Shown here piece after piece: positions 1 through 13,080 of a stretch of DNA of 64,000 nucleotides. The stretch comes from Rhizophagus clarus (Eukaryota; Glomeromycota; Glomeromycetes; Glomerales; Glomeraceae): contig BLAL01000058.1 of the NCBI GenBank assembly GCA_015698045.1, forward strand, positions 64,501-128,500. Reading direction: 5' to 3'. The position numbers were made by a program, and so were the translations under genes. How positions within the stretch are numbered: the first letter of the stretch is position 1; every line of letters starts with the position of its first letter. Below the pieces are notes generated by a model. That model saw only the letters and a list, made by a program, of their open reading frames with translations. It had not been told where the DNA came from and searched no databases.

Positions 1-2280
1 TATTGTGTCTTTAGTGGCGTAAATATGTAGTATTTTTTATTGTTTCGATTGTTTTCGCTTGTTTTCGGTGTTTTCGATGTTTATTTTAATTGATCGACAA
101 ATCACCTGATCACAGTAATTCGAAAAACGGCTATAACATGATTTTAAATTATCTTTTTATAAAGTTAGAAATATTGTAGAAATACATGTTTTCTCATTTA
201 ATTGAGATATGACATAAAAATGTATATTAAATATTAATTTTATCATATTATGAAATAATATTTTTACGATATCCATTATGAGTTGACTTAACAGTTAAGG
301 TTAATTTGACTGACCCAACTTTCTTAAATCGGATCGACCGTTGAGTCATATCAATTGCTGTTATTTTTTTTTGTTTTTGATTGGTTGAATTCATATATAT
401 GTCACATGTACTATTTTTCAAATCATGACCACAATAGGAGCGTCTTGTCGGTTGACTTCTGATAGACTTAGAAAGTAAATATTCGCTCTACGTATGCATG
501 AGATATGATGCGGAATATGCAAAATTAATCAAAGTTGGTAGGTAATAATATACGAAAATAATCGTATATTTCCCAACACTAATAGGCTCACGAATAAAGG
601 ATTTCAACGATTTGAACTTGTGGTAAAAGAGGAAAGAACTCGAACAGCAATTGGTCACCAACAGGGGAGAAAAATAAATTTCGAAGGAATGGTTAGTTTT
701 AGTGTAACATGAACATTAAACAAAAATTAGGTAGTTTTCTAGAGTATATAAGATAATCCTTTTATTTCATTTCATGTAGTTAAAAATTTAGACTATGTTC
801 TTATATTAAAATGTGTATGTAGTATGATACTTTAATACGTCTAAGTTAATTAAATTCAAATTTGTGTTTACTTGAAGGCGTGCAATGATAGATGATAATA
901 ACAATAATAAAGATTATTATTGTATATTTAATTAAATTTCCTTAAGAAATTTAGTAAATATTTAGTCACTTGGCAACTTCCTTCTAATAAATAATAATAT
1001 ATCAAACGTAGAAATTAAACAGATATCATTAATTAGAAGCGGAGTTAGAAATTAAACAGATATTATCAATTAGACTCCGAAATATAACAAAAGTAATCTG
1101 AAAAATAGATATATTATTGGGACTGGATACAGCAATACTTACATCACAAAAAAATACGTCTTCACTACGGATTTTGTTAATTAGATAGATACTATGAAAA
1201 GGCTTAGTAAAAGAAATTGTAATGTCGATTGTGAATATTATTATTTTTTCGTACAAAAGTTTATGCATTGTTTTCTCATAATTTTCATCAGAAATATTTA
1301 AAATATTTTATTTGAAAGTGATAAAGAATTTGATATATATACAATATATATATATATGGTCGATAGTGTTTTTATCAAAGAGTAAGAAATAGTTATGAAA
1401 CGGAGGTCCCTCAAGTGTTACGTTAGAACTTAGAAGTATTGACTTTTTGTCTTCCTATAAATATTGAAACTTTATCAAAAATCGACATCCCGATGATAAC
1501 ATATAAACTCCTGCTAATGTCAAAGGGTTTTTGAGATCATAGTATGGATAAATTGGGATAAGTCACAAAAAAAAAAAATAAGACGATGATATCCATGATG
1601 ATGGTTTGTTTTTGATTCTCCATATTACTTATAAATTCGAAATTATTATGATAACGCAAAATACAAAATTACATGCTATTTAAATGATAATGAAAGATTC
1701 CAATATCTGTGACTAATACTTAGGAAACATGCATTATTTAACGATTTTCTTTATTTTTTATTATGCGAATAAGTAGAGCATTAGAGGTTGAATTATGTCG
1801 CTTAAGTAGATAAATATTTGCATCAAATAATTTATATCCTCACATTTAGAAAGAGAATTGACAGATTTTAACAGATAAATCTTTCGTTTGATTATTATAT
1901 TAATTTTAATTTTTTTTTATGTATAATTTATAATAAAATAAAACTTCAAATCTCTCAATTGGATTCGTATTGGTGGTGATAATTGTCTGTTATCCAGTAT
2001 TGCGGTTAAAACAATTTTAACCGGTGTGAAATTAACACGTGAAAATACTATGCAGCATGTCAGCAGATATGAACAATATGATCTGATTAATTATGTCACA
2101 TGCTAAACCATCAAACTTTGGAACGATCTGACCATATCAGATATTCAGTAACTCACGCCTAACCTAGTACGGCAAGATGAATATTTAATAATAATTACCG
2201 GAAAAAAGAATTTTTTATCTGGAATGGTCAAAACCTGATTTTACAACTTAAGGATGATAAAATCGGTAATACAAACGAAT
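1..2280. other. Gene-free AT-rich stretch
   Basis: I see no coding potential here beyond short chance open frames. The sequence is AT-rich with a short AT dinucleotide run near 1,337-1,360. No RNA gene, array or terminal inverted repeat was recognised. Confidence 0.6.
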
Positions 2281-2283
2281 TTT

Positions 2284-2293
2284 AATATATAAG
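2284..2293 (+). promoter_or_regulatory. TATA-like box upstream of kinase-Sel1 gene
   Basis: The sequence aatatataag lies about 80 bp upstream of the ATG at 2,371. It is followed by an A-run and a T-run (about 2,311-2,359) and then the start codon. The position fits a core promoter, but TATA-like words are common in DNA this AT-rich. Confidence 0.4.
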
Positions 2294-2370
2294 GACCATT
2301 TTGAGCGTTAAAAAAAAAAAAAAAAAAAAAAAATTTTTTTCCGTAATTTTTTTTTTTTCCGCTTACAAAA

Positions 2371-5124
2371 ATGTCGATAACCGAAAACCCAACTAAAAAT
2401 TTTAAGGATAATTTTATCACATACTATTATGATCATACCGAATTTAAAAATAAAAAAGAAATAATAATTGAAAATAATAATAATTCATTCGGAAAAATAT
2501 TTAAAGCAAACATAAATGATAATGATACTCCTTTCGTCGTGAAAACATTGGATATTAAAAAAATTGTTAATGAGGTATTTAACATTTTAATCATAGTATT
2601 CCTTGATTTAACAAAAAATTTAATATATAATTTGTCAAAAAAATATAAAACAGCTCAAAGTGCAGAAAGAAGTTTGTTTTCATATGAATATTTTGCGAAT
2701 TTATGGAGTTTCTAAATCAAACAATCAGTATTCATTGGTATTAGAGTACGCGGATGGTGGGTCGTTATATTCTTACTTGAGAGAGAATTTTACTAAGCTT
2801 GAATGGGATGATAAATATTGTTTAGCGCTACAACTTGCAAGAGCTGTAGAATATATTCATAATAAAAATGTAGTCCATTGTAATCTGGTATGAATTATTT
2901 ATTTAATATATTTATTTTGTTCTTATATAATTCAATTTAATGATTACATTATGTATTTACCGTATATATTTAGCATGCGCAAAATGTACTGGTGCATAAG
3001 AATATCATAAAAGTTGCAGATTTTGGCTTATCAAAAAGGGTGAATTTTGTATCAAGTTATTCTAATGAAATATTAGAATTTCTGCCTTATTTAGATCCAA
3101 TAATCTTGAATAATGGTATTAAATGCGGAAGTATAGCGAATTTCAAATCAGATATTTACAGTATGGGGGTTCTTTTTTGGCTACTATCAAGCGGACGTAG
3201 ACCTTTTTATGGTGAAGATTCACGATACGATACAAATTTGGCTATGGATATAGTAAGCGGAAGAAGAGAAGAAATTATTAAAGGCACGCCTATTGAATAC
3301 AGTAATCTATATACAGGTAAAATTATAAAGTTATGAATATTTGAATGAGGTGGGATTATTTATGTACAATTAATAATGTAAAATTTATTTTTAGCGTGTT
3401 GGTCAGATGATCCTGATGAAAGACCATCTATTCAAATAATAATTTCATGCCTTCAATCAATAATTGATCATTCTATCAAATCCATTACAAATGAAATTAA
3501 GAAGGAATCATTAAATAATGATTTTAAATACATAACTGGTGATTATAATTTATATATATGCAACAGTTTCACAAATATTATGATAGATGATTGCCTTAGT
3601 TTAAACACGTTTGATTATCTAAAAAATAATTTATTACTCAATTTAACTTATTTAAGTAGTAATGTTGGGAAAATTGTTGATAAATTAATTGATCATTTAA
3701 TTAGAATGCATGATGAATTGGGCTATATTCCTATCGAGACAAAAGAAATCATTAATCAAAATATTCAAAATATCTATAAACCTTTACGAATTAAAATTTT
3801 CGATTGGCTTATCAGAAATCAAACATCATCTAAATATATTTTCTTTCGTGGTTTTCTTTATTATAATGGAATTATTGTAAATAATAAAAATGAAGATAAA
3901 GCATTTAGATCGTTTTTAAAAGCGTCAAAAGGGAATCTTCCTATCGCTCAACTTTATTTAGGTATATTATGCAATGATTCTAAAAAAGCCTTCTATCTAT
4001 ATCAAAAATCGGCAGAAAATGGAAGCAAACTTGCACAATTTTATTTAGGTAAATGTTATGAAAATGGAAATGGTATCGAAAAAAATGATTCTAAAGCATT
4101 TGAATATTATAAAAAAGCAGCAAAAAATGGAAACAAAGTTGTACAATTTAATTTAGGTAGATGTTATGGATGTGGTATAGGTGTTGAAAAAGATTATGAT
4201 AAATCATTCGAATGGTTCGAAGAATCAGCTAAACAAGGATATGTTATTTCTCAACTTTGTCTTGGAATATTATATGAAATAGTGAAGAAAGACTTAGATA
4301 AAGCATTTTATTGGGTCGAAAAAGCGGTAAAAAAGAAAAACAAGGTTGAATGGTATATAAATGTTTGGAAGGATAATTTTAAAGCATTTGAATTGTGTGA
4401 AATATCGGCTAGGCAAGAATGTTATAGTGTAATATATATATTAGGGCATTTATATTTAAAGGGAATGTTTAATATAACAAATTTAGAAAAACCAGTTTGT
4501 TATATTGAAAAAGCAGCAAAAGCAGGAAATGAAATTGCCCAATTATATTTAGGAAGATTTCATGAAAAAGGAATTGTGGTTAAGAAATGTTATGCTACAG
4601 CATTTAAATGGTTCGAAAAGGCAGCAAATAGTGGAAACAAGCATGCACAATTAATTTTGGGTTACTTTTTTGAAAGTGGTAAAGTTACTAATTCTACAGT
4701 AGCACCAAAGGATATAAGAAAAGCAATTGAGTGGTATGAAAAATCAGCCGAACAAGAAAATGGCCATGCTCAATGTTGTCTGGGATTTTTATATGAAAGA
4801 AGCAAAAGAATTATTATTAAAGACTTAGAAAAAGCCATTTATTTCTATAAAAAAGCAGCGGAAAATGGGTACGCGGCCGCACATTATTATTTGGGTGAAT
4901 GTTATATAAATGGAATTGGTATTGATAAAAATGAAGTAAAAGCATTTGAGCATTATAAAAAATCAATTGAAAATGGTTATTTCAAAGGAATATATGTACT
5001 TGGATTCTGTTATGAAAATGGAATTGGAACTGATATTGATAAAGAAAAGGCGATTGAAATATATAAAGTTTGTGCTAAAATAGGAAATGCAAATGCATTA
5101 AAAAGACTAAAACACTTTTTATGA
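2371..5124 (+). CDS. TKL-type (pseudo)kinase with C-terminal Sel1 repeats
   Basis: Four exons join in frame: 2371-2574, 2654-2887, 2974-3316 and 3395-5124, giving 836 residues. All three introns are GT...AG and 78-86 bp long. The kinase domain spans about residues 39-285. It has a glycine-rich loop ([10 protein letters not shown]), the ATP lysine (PFVVK, K58), the helix-C glutamate (E68), ADFG (D162) and the PYLDP activation-segment motif. The HRD motif reads HCNL (residues 143-146), so the catalytic Asp is Asn, which suggests a pseudokinase or a very weak kinase. From about residue 405 to the end there are roughly eleven Sel1/TPR-like repeats of the AxxxLGxxYxxGxGxxK type, which normally form a protein-binding solenoid. 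Kinase-Sel1 fusions are a large family in Glomeromycotina. The inferred role is cytosolic signalling or scaffolding, and the substrate is unknown. No signal peptide or membrane segment is seen. Confidence 0.9.
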
Positions 5125-5432
5125 CCGTTTACCGTATGATATATATTTTCGTAAAAGTCTATTTACTTATATACTTTTCTTCTTCTATTTCTTTTATTAT
5201 TTCATAACTATTTATTGTTTATTATTGTATTACTATTATCAATATTATATGTATTAATTTTCAAAATAAAAGAATACCCGTTTAAGAACACATTCACGTT
5301 ATCCATCATGGCTTAAGCCATTCACTACTGATAAACGAGTCACAATTCTCTTTGCTATCATAAATGTTAAATTACACTCTTTTCAACTTCAGCTGTTTTT
5401 AACTTCACCATTCGTTTGTTAAATTTACCCAA

Positions 5433-6660
5433 AAGGATCGAGAGTTGTACAATACCAACGACAGGGCTGTGTTTCCAAATGAGTATGTATTGAGTGTTTC
5501 TATATCCAAAAAACAAATCTTTCAAGACGTAAGAAAAGAATTTATAAGGTCATATATCATTAATTATTCATGGACCGCATCAAAGTGGGAAAACCTTTAT
5601 ATTCCACCTAAAAAAGGAATTAAAATGGAACACTAAATCATGTGTTTTTAGACATGGCAACTACAGTGAACCAAATAGAAAAACCATACGAGAAGGTTTA
5701 TTTAAAATCATGTCAAATACCTGTTTGATGAGTATCTCTCTAGAGATGATATGTATTTCTAATCTAGATGATTATTTTGTATCCTTATTGATGAACTACA
5801 AATCATTTTCACAAATGATACACCATTGCAATCTCATTCTATAAACAATCATATGTTGCTACAGGTACTTTTTGTTTATTAATTTGTTGAAAAGTAACGG
5901 AGATTTTGGAGCACCTTTCAATAAAACTACATTTAGCAGATGTCATAATTTGATATTTAAGGAAAATATTTTGTCATCTTCTGATAAGTGGGAAATTGTG
6001 TTGGAAGAAAACTCGATTATTATTTGAATGAAATATATGTCAAATTAGATAAGCTAATAAATATGAAAAGTGATGATACTGATGAGAAGAAATATATTCT
6101 TAATCTTATATGGGAGATGAGTGGTTCGGGTTTTATTGATGATTTTAATAAATATTGGTATTCTCTCACATGCTTTATATTTATTAAATTATTACATTAT
6201 TTATTTATTATTATAAAATTTTATTGAATTTTTTTTTATTATCATAATTATGCAGAGAGCAGAAACATGTTAGCTCGCTAATTACATTATCCTGTGCAAG
6301 TGTATTGAAACGGCATGACTTCAATGTAATTACCAAAAATTCCAGTAATCCTATTAGTGATGCAAGCAGTGCTTTATTGGAGCTATTTAAGTGATGTTGT
6401 CTGGGATTAAATGCAGTAATAAAGATAGATTTAATTTAACGATAGTTAGAGATAGGGAAATTTGATCACATATTTAGTAGAAGTCAACAAAATGACAATA
6501 TAAACCGTTTTCCATGATTCACTAAAAAATGCTAATAAATATGCTGAACAATATGAAATGAAAGTGCATTTACTTAATTTCTATTTGGATGATTATAGAA
6601 CATCAGATAAAATTTATGTCTCACAGGAAATTCTTTTAAAATTAAAATAATTTAAAAAAG
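5433..6660 (+). pseudogene. Decayed coding remnants, family not recognised
   Basis: Open pieces occur in different frames. One starts near 5,445 and contains NEYVLSVSISKKQIFQDV and SWTASKWENLYIPP. Another, at 5,988-6,160, contains KLDYYLNEIYVKLDKL. The latter ends at a plausible intron (GT near 6,157, AG near 6,255). The amino-acid composition is gene-like rather than random AT translation, but frames are broken repeatedly and no domain was identified. It lies on the same strand just downstream of the kinase-Sel1 gene and is separated from it by a clear stop. Confidence 0.3.
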
Positions 6661-8270
6661 AAAAGTGTCTAATTTAATATCATTTTATTTGTTCTTACTA
6701 TCAATGCTATTGGATATGATGTTGAATTTTATAAAGCTTTCATCATATCAAAACTTAAAAATTCACCAACAAAATTATTAATAATCGTCTTTCAGTGCAA
6801 CATTATGTTTTATCTATACAAATAATTCAGTCAATAAATAACTATTTAATTAAAAAAAGAATCGGTAGTAACAAGTGCGTAACGTAAAGTAGTAAAATTA
6901 CGTAATTACGTTACTCTTCTTTAAATAAAGGCACGGAACGTAAGATGAAATTTTTTACCTTATGTTCCTTTCTATTTTGTCACATGATCTGTATGACAGC
7001 AAATGTTTATTTTGGTTAGGATAATTGTTTCGCGCGTACTGTAACATTTACCTTAAAAAAATTCTTATAAAAAAAAAAAAAAATAAATAAAATGATTTAC
7101 AATTTATTTTAAATAAATTTTTTAATAACACATTTATTTATAAATCAATACTTTATATTATTAAAATAAAAAAAATTTTAATAAAATAAACATTACTTTT
7201 AATGAAATAGTTTCAAATACACATAAAAACACTAATCTGTAATTATTTTATAAATATTCAAAACTAACATAATGAAAATTAATATAAGCCTATTTAATTT
7301 TTAAAAAAAAAAGTGCTAAAACATGCCATAAAGTGTAAAAACAAAGTAATTTCATATAAAGTATTGATGTCATTATTAAACTTCTTGAGTTTATTTCATT
7401 TAGCAAAGGCACTGAAACCACACTGTAAAATTGAAAAAATAAATGTAGTACAGTTTTTCTTAAAATAAAAGTAGTTATTTCTTCACAAGTATTTAAACAA
7501 TACCAATAAAATTAATACATGTATATTGTTTACTTAACTGAAGTGTTAAAATTAATATTAAATATTGAATATTTGAAAAAGAAGAGAAATATTTTAAATT
7601 GTATCAGTACGAACTTGAATATATGATTTCATCCATTGTAGTAATAAATGATTTTCGGTGGCTGTACTGATATTATGTAAAACAAAGAAACAAATTAATT
7701 TGCCAAGCCAATAAAATGAGGCTTATGAAAATTATTTTATATAAATAATTGCTTTTTTATTCAACCTCTTTTTTTGACCTTTTCTCCTTTTTACTTTTTA
7801 ACTTGCAAAATACTTATTTAACTATCAGGTCAAAAAACTATAATTTAAATAGTATGCCATATAATGTTTTATGTAAATTATGCATATTTCATTTTAAAAA
7901 TAAATAAATTTATTAATAAGAAATGGAGCTTTAGTAATCAAAATCCCATAAAAAGAATTTACTTATTATAAACATATTTATGTATAAATATTATAGACAT
8001 CAACAATATTACAACAGAGGATTGTCTAATATAATACCCAAATTTCTACATAGAAAACGGGACTCAAAGTTTATTGATAGATATAATTATTAACAAAACG
8101 TATATGATTGATATTTTATTTCTTTGCAATCTGAAAATAAAGAAATTTTGAGCAAAATATTATTAAATTCAGATACACTATCATATGCTAGTTCCAACAC
8201 AACTAGCTCATAGTAATATTGAGCATCATGCATAATGTGCTCAATTCCAAAGCATATTATAGAGTAAATA
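6661..8270. other. Gene-free AT-rich stretch with one short palindrome
   Basis: Nothing coding is recognised. At 6,879-6,914 there is an inverted repeat with 9-bp arms (gtaacgtaa / ttacgttac). The rest is low-complexity A/T sequence. Confidence 0.5.
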
Positions 8271-9850
8271 TGATTATATTAAACTGAACAAGATATTCTT
8301 TGTTGATTTAGTATTACTATTTTATTATTATTGTCCTTTATTAACAATATGACAATAAACTCACAGAAGTTGCCATCATCATCACCTTTCAAGAAATGTA
8401 AATTTGGTTGTCTTACCGATACCCTTCCATTAAGCCCTAATAATATAATAGACATTCCTAAGATATTGGAAATGGTGGTGAGAGAATTTGATTCCTTCAA
8501 GGTTTATCCTTATCAAAAAACTCTTAATTATATTAAAAACATTTTGGTATAATCTGATTTGGTTCTAAATTCATTAACTTGTTGAATGAAGACTCTTTGC
8601 ATTAATAATTGTTTCTGTAATCTATGCTTCATCATTTATAATCCCTTTGAAAATATTGTATTTACAGCACTAAATAATGTATTCCTAAAGGATAAGGAAA
8701 TCATTAAATAATAACAACCTTTAAAATTTAGGACAAGGTTCGTCTTTGGGACGAATCAATCAAATACTTATTTCTTCATACGCGAAATCTATGTAGTAAA
8801 GATAGATACAAGTAAATCATACCTAATGATCAATTTGTTCTATTTGCCATAATTTCACCAATGGATGATTTAAAAATACATTAATAAAAGCCAGAAAAAA
8901 TTCAACTGTTCATGCAATAGGAGTGGTGAAACCAGATCAGATCACTAATTTTGTAATTCACTGTCCTTCTTTACACAAAAAATTGACCAATATCCAGAAG
9001 CCAGCAGCCTTATTTACCCTGAAAGAGTAAAAGGAGTACAAAAAGAAGTTGCTTCAACATTATGCTACAATGTTGATTAACAAAATTATCAGCAACATCG
9101 TTATAGATCATCCCATCAATTATGCATGAAGTGTTATAATATTGATTTATAATGATGATGGTCTACTTTACTGTAAAGATCAAGAAATATGTAAGCAAAT
9201 AAAAGGTATCTGGTCTATAAGTAAATATGAACCAACATCAATACCCGCACATGCAATAAATGGAGAGAGAAAGAGGATTTTTATTAATTATGTAAAGGAT
9301 TAATCACTTCTACAGCCATGTAGCAAGACATTAAATTTTAACCAAACAAAAATCAAAACTGCTCACAGTAGGGATAAAGATGTAAATTACTTTTTAGTTT
9401 ATAATAATATAATATAATTCTTAGTTGTCTTCTATATTAATAATAAGATTATATTTAAATTCAGATTGAGGAGCAACCATTATTGCTGATGGCTCTGCAG
9501 CCAGACTTAAGCCCATTATTGCAGTTACAAACTTAATCACAGTTGCAATTGCACCTTTAAAGACAAGACAGCTATATTAAGACAAATTAATTTATAAATA
9601 TTGCAGTTTAATAATATTTTGAAAATTGAAAAAAAAATATAATAATTTTAAAATTATAAAATGAATAAAAATCGAAAAATAGCTCCTAAAGAATTATTTG
9701 AATATTTTCAATCTTTTTATCTGAATATGTCAACAATGCATCAAAAGCTAGCCAGAATTTTAAAACATAACTTGAATATAGGTGATAGAAAAAGTAAAAG
9801 TAAGCACAATCACGATTTGAGACGGCCTATGTATTTTTTATTTGATTAAG
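8271..9850 (+). other. Possible gene debris, unrecognised
   Basis: Short open pieces with non-random composition occur on the plus strand. One, at 8,331-8,552, includes KKCKFGCLTDTLPLSPNN. A second, at about 9,140-9,300, is broken, and a third, at 9,661-9,849, encodes 62 residues. None has a recognisable domain, and they do not join into a convincing gene. They may be remnants of a transposon or of a decayed host gene. Confidence 0.2.
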
Positions 9851-12120
9851 TAATAATAATATTTAAAGAGGTGAAGATTGAATACTTAAAGATATTCAAC
9901 TATTTTAAGATATGACAGTATCATATACAAACCATTTCTTCAATTCTCAGTAAGTTTGCATAAAAGAAAGCTTATTATATGATTCAATTCCAAAAAAGTC
10001 ACTAAATTAGTATATTAATACATTATATTCATATATAATAATCAAAGTAACCAAATATTCCAATTTTTTACTACTTATATTAATAAACTTTATCTATCCT
10101 TATCATCACAATATTGATTTTCTCAATATACTAAATACCATTTTACTTTTAGACCTTTAGAAAAGCTATAAGTAATGGTAATACTCAATGATATTTAATT
10201 TTAAAAATAAGATACAAAGCTATGAAATATTTCAAAGAGGTTTGGAAACTGGATTCTTCAACTGGGAGTACATTTTACATTGGATGATTCCTGGAATTAA
10301 ATATATAAAAGAAAATATTACAGGAAATATTATAAAAAGAATCTTAAATGAATAATAATGCTGAAGTAGTAAAATTTGTTATTAATTATAAGTATAAATT
10401 AATTGAATGTTGCCATGAAAATCTTGAGATGATAAATTCAATCTTATCACGATCTTACAAAGCAACATCTTTAACGCCACAGAAAAATTAGACTCCTTCC
10501 TAAATCTCCTATCACTTGCTCTTCCAATGCTTTGACTATTTCTTCTATTTATTTTTTGAAGAATATAATGGTGTCTAAAAAGAAAAAGAGGTGCAATCTA
10601 ACATGTAAAGAATTTGAAATAGTTTATAATTTAAATATATATCAGTTTAAATGATAATCAGTTAAATAGAGTAAAAGAAATCTTACACTATGCAGCTACC
10701 TTCTTTTAAAAGCAATAGATTCATTTTACTACTTAAAAGAATCTGAATGACAAGAATAATGCAACATATTAATGAAATTTAACTATAAATTATGATAAAT
10801 ACATAAAAACAATAAGATTACTCAATTCAATTAAAGTACATATTTTCTTTCTACATAATTATTAAAGATCCACAAATATAATTAACACTAGAATTTGAGT
10901 TTTTCTATAATAAAATCATTTATTTATCAAGTTTTAATTACTAATGGCACATATAAACTTAGAAATATGGAAGGACAAGTTTTAGTAATTCCAGATTTCC
11001 AGTAAACAGCTTGTTATCATGATCAACAGGATTTGCAACTCCATTCCCAATCTCATTGATCTCAAAATTTCATTTAATGACTAGTCAATCTTGGTTTTAT
11101 CGATCTGGCAACCTTAATAAATAATTTATGAATATTCTCAGATTTATTAGAGTTTAAACCTTTAGAGATGGAAGCACCAACTGAAGATGAAAGTCGACTT
11201 TAATAATAAAACTGAAGTTCAACCAATTTTATTCTAAGTATCAAAGGTATATGCAATTGATAAATAGACAAATGATTTTACTTTTAAGATCAGAATATCA
11301 ATGTAAAATTGTCCATTATATAGATAAAAATCGTTATTAAAATTAAAGTTGACTGTGCATTATTATTAGAATACATAAAGACTTATTTTATATTTGATTA
11401 TATTAGAGTTGAACAAACTTTTAGAACAAAGTTAATGACTTACAATATAATTAGAAACTTAAATCATATGAATATTGATTATTATGTGAAAATTTACTAT
11501 GTCAAAAAAACTATTTTATTTTATATCATAATCACTATAGAAGTTTTGAAATTGATCTTAAATTAATTAATTGACTTGAAAGAGACTTATATAAAAGGAA
11601 ATAGTTGTAAAATTTAGTGTAATTTTTCTGTGATATTCAAATTACTTTTTTATGATTATATAATGGAAAAAATATCTTTTAAATTATTGGAAAATGCTTA
11701 TCGCACGATTGAAGAAATTTAAATGGAACAACTTATCACTTAATATAATAACAAAAAAAATCTATAATAACAAAATATTATCAAAAGATATTCTATCAAT
11801 ATCACATTTATTCATGGTATAGTAATTGGTTATTCTAGTAACATTTCTACTTATAGAAAGTTATGCAATATACTTTCCTGTTACAGTATTTATTTGATAA
11901 AAAATTAAAAATAAAATTTAACCAGAACTTCAATTAAAGGGAAGGAAAAAAATTTGTTACAAAAAACTTACAGTAAAAATTATAAGATTATTATTTATTT
12001 ATTATAACTTATATAGCATGCTGAATGTTTTCTCTTTTCAGAACATTCTTGCTAAAATTTTTTAAGACGTGTTTCTCTTTATTTAAAAATCCACTTTTTC
12101 TTGCCCTTTAAAATTTTGTT
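9851..12120. other. Gene-free AT-rich stretch
   Basis: No supported gene, RNA or repeat boundary was found. Coding-like words appear only in very short runs. Confidence 0.45.
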
Positions 12121-12442
12121 ATGACTTTTATCAATTTTTACCTTTCTATCCAAAAAATAGAATTTAGCACGTCTTCTCTTTTATTTTTAAATTTCTTCAA
12201 TAATATTCTCTTTCTAATTTATTCTATTATCAAAATATCTACAATTAATGCCTGGAATTGCAAGAAAATTATCAACCATTTAAAAGATCAAGATCTTTGC
12301 TTAGAAAAATATATTTTTAATTTTTTACACATTAATAAAATAGATGGACTTATTTTTCCCATCTTACAGAAGAAAAATTACTGGCTAAAGGACTTAACCT
12401 TAGCTCAGCCATGAAACTTGTTGGAAAAGCCATTAAATTAAA
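12121..12442 (+). pseudogene. SAM-like domain gene fragment
   Basis: An open frame from 12,121 reads through KKIINHLKDQDLCLEKYI and then NKIDGLIF. The continuation, TEEKLLAKGLNLSSAMKLVG, is found in another frame from about 12,362 to 12,442. Together these follow the pattern of a sterile alpha motif (SAM)-like domain: helices around 'L.EQDL.L', then 'I.G..FL.LTEEKL...GL..G.A.KL'. The pattern is common in Glomeromycotan genes. One frameshift near 12,360 separates the halves, and no kinase or BTB partner domain is visible nearby, so this is called a truncated pseudogene. The family call is by recognition only. Confidence 0.45.
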
Positions 12443-12980
12443 AATCATTTTACTATTTTATATGAAATATATGGTTATTTTTCATTATTTTCCTCTACTC
12501 AATAGTCATTTCAACACTTTTACAACTGGTTATTTTTAACCAGAAATTCTACTAAATGGTTGGAAAGTAGGATAATCACATTTTCTACTTTATTATCAAT
12601 AGCATAAAAAATAATCCATCTGTTTCACAAAAAGTTTAAGTTATAACCATAAATATAATCAAGAATAAAAGAAGATAAGCATTCCTCAACTTTTTATATA
12701 CTTAAACCTCATGTTTTTTTAATTTTATGCTTTTGCTTGAAGACTTAAACACTTCCAATCATCACAAGAATTATAAGATGCATAATTTTAAGTAACCTTA
12801 CTTTACTTATCTGGAATTTTTTTAATAAAGGTCTACTGGTTCTGAAGGAGAGATTGGTTATATTCTTTCCTTTATTGAAAAACATTCTTAGATAAATCCT
12901 ATTATTATTTCTCTGATTTTATTTCTTTTTTTAAAATTTATTTTATCATTAAAGTTATTATTATATTTATATAAATGTTG

Positions 12981-13078
12981 TGCCTCAGATCGCTTCTCAC
13001 TTCAGCTGATAGCTGACGCACCTCAGATTACAATCGTCAGGTGAGGTGCATGATGTAAATCAGTAATTATCTGAGGCA
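12981..13078. repeat. Nested inverted repeat (hairpin), GC-richer
   Basis: Outer 10-bp arms tgcctcagat (12,981-12,990) and atctgaggca (13,069-13,078) are perfect complements. Inside them gcacctca (13,018-13,025) pairs with tgaggtgc (13,042-13,049). The block is clearly more GC-rich than its surroundings. It could be a tiny MITE, or the end structure of the integrase element that starts directly after it. Confidence 0.5.
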
Positions 13079-13080
13079 TG

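Noticed and set aside
8279-8500. 73-residue minus-strand frame overlapping a plus-strand frame
   Set aside because: The two frames overlap almost exactly. Neither has a domain, and the plus frame has the more protein-like composition.
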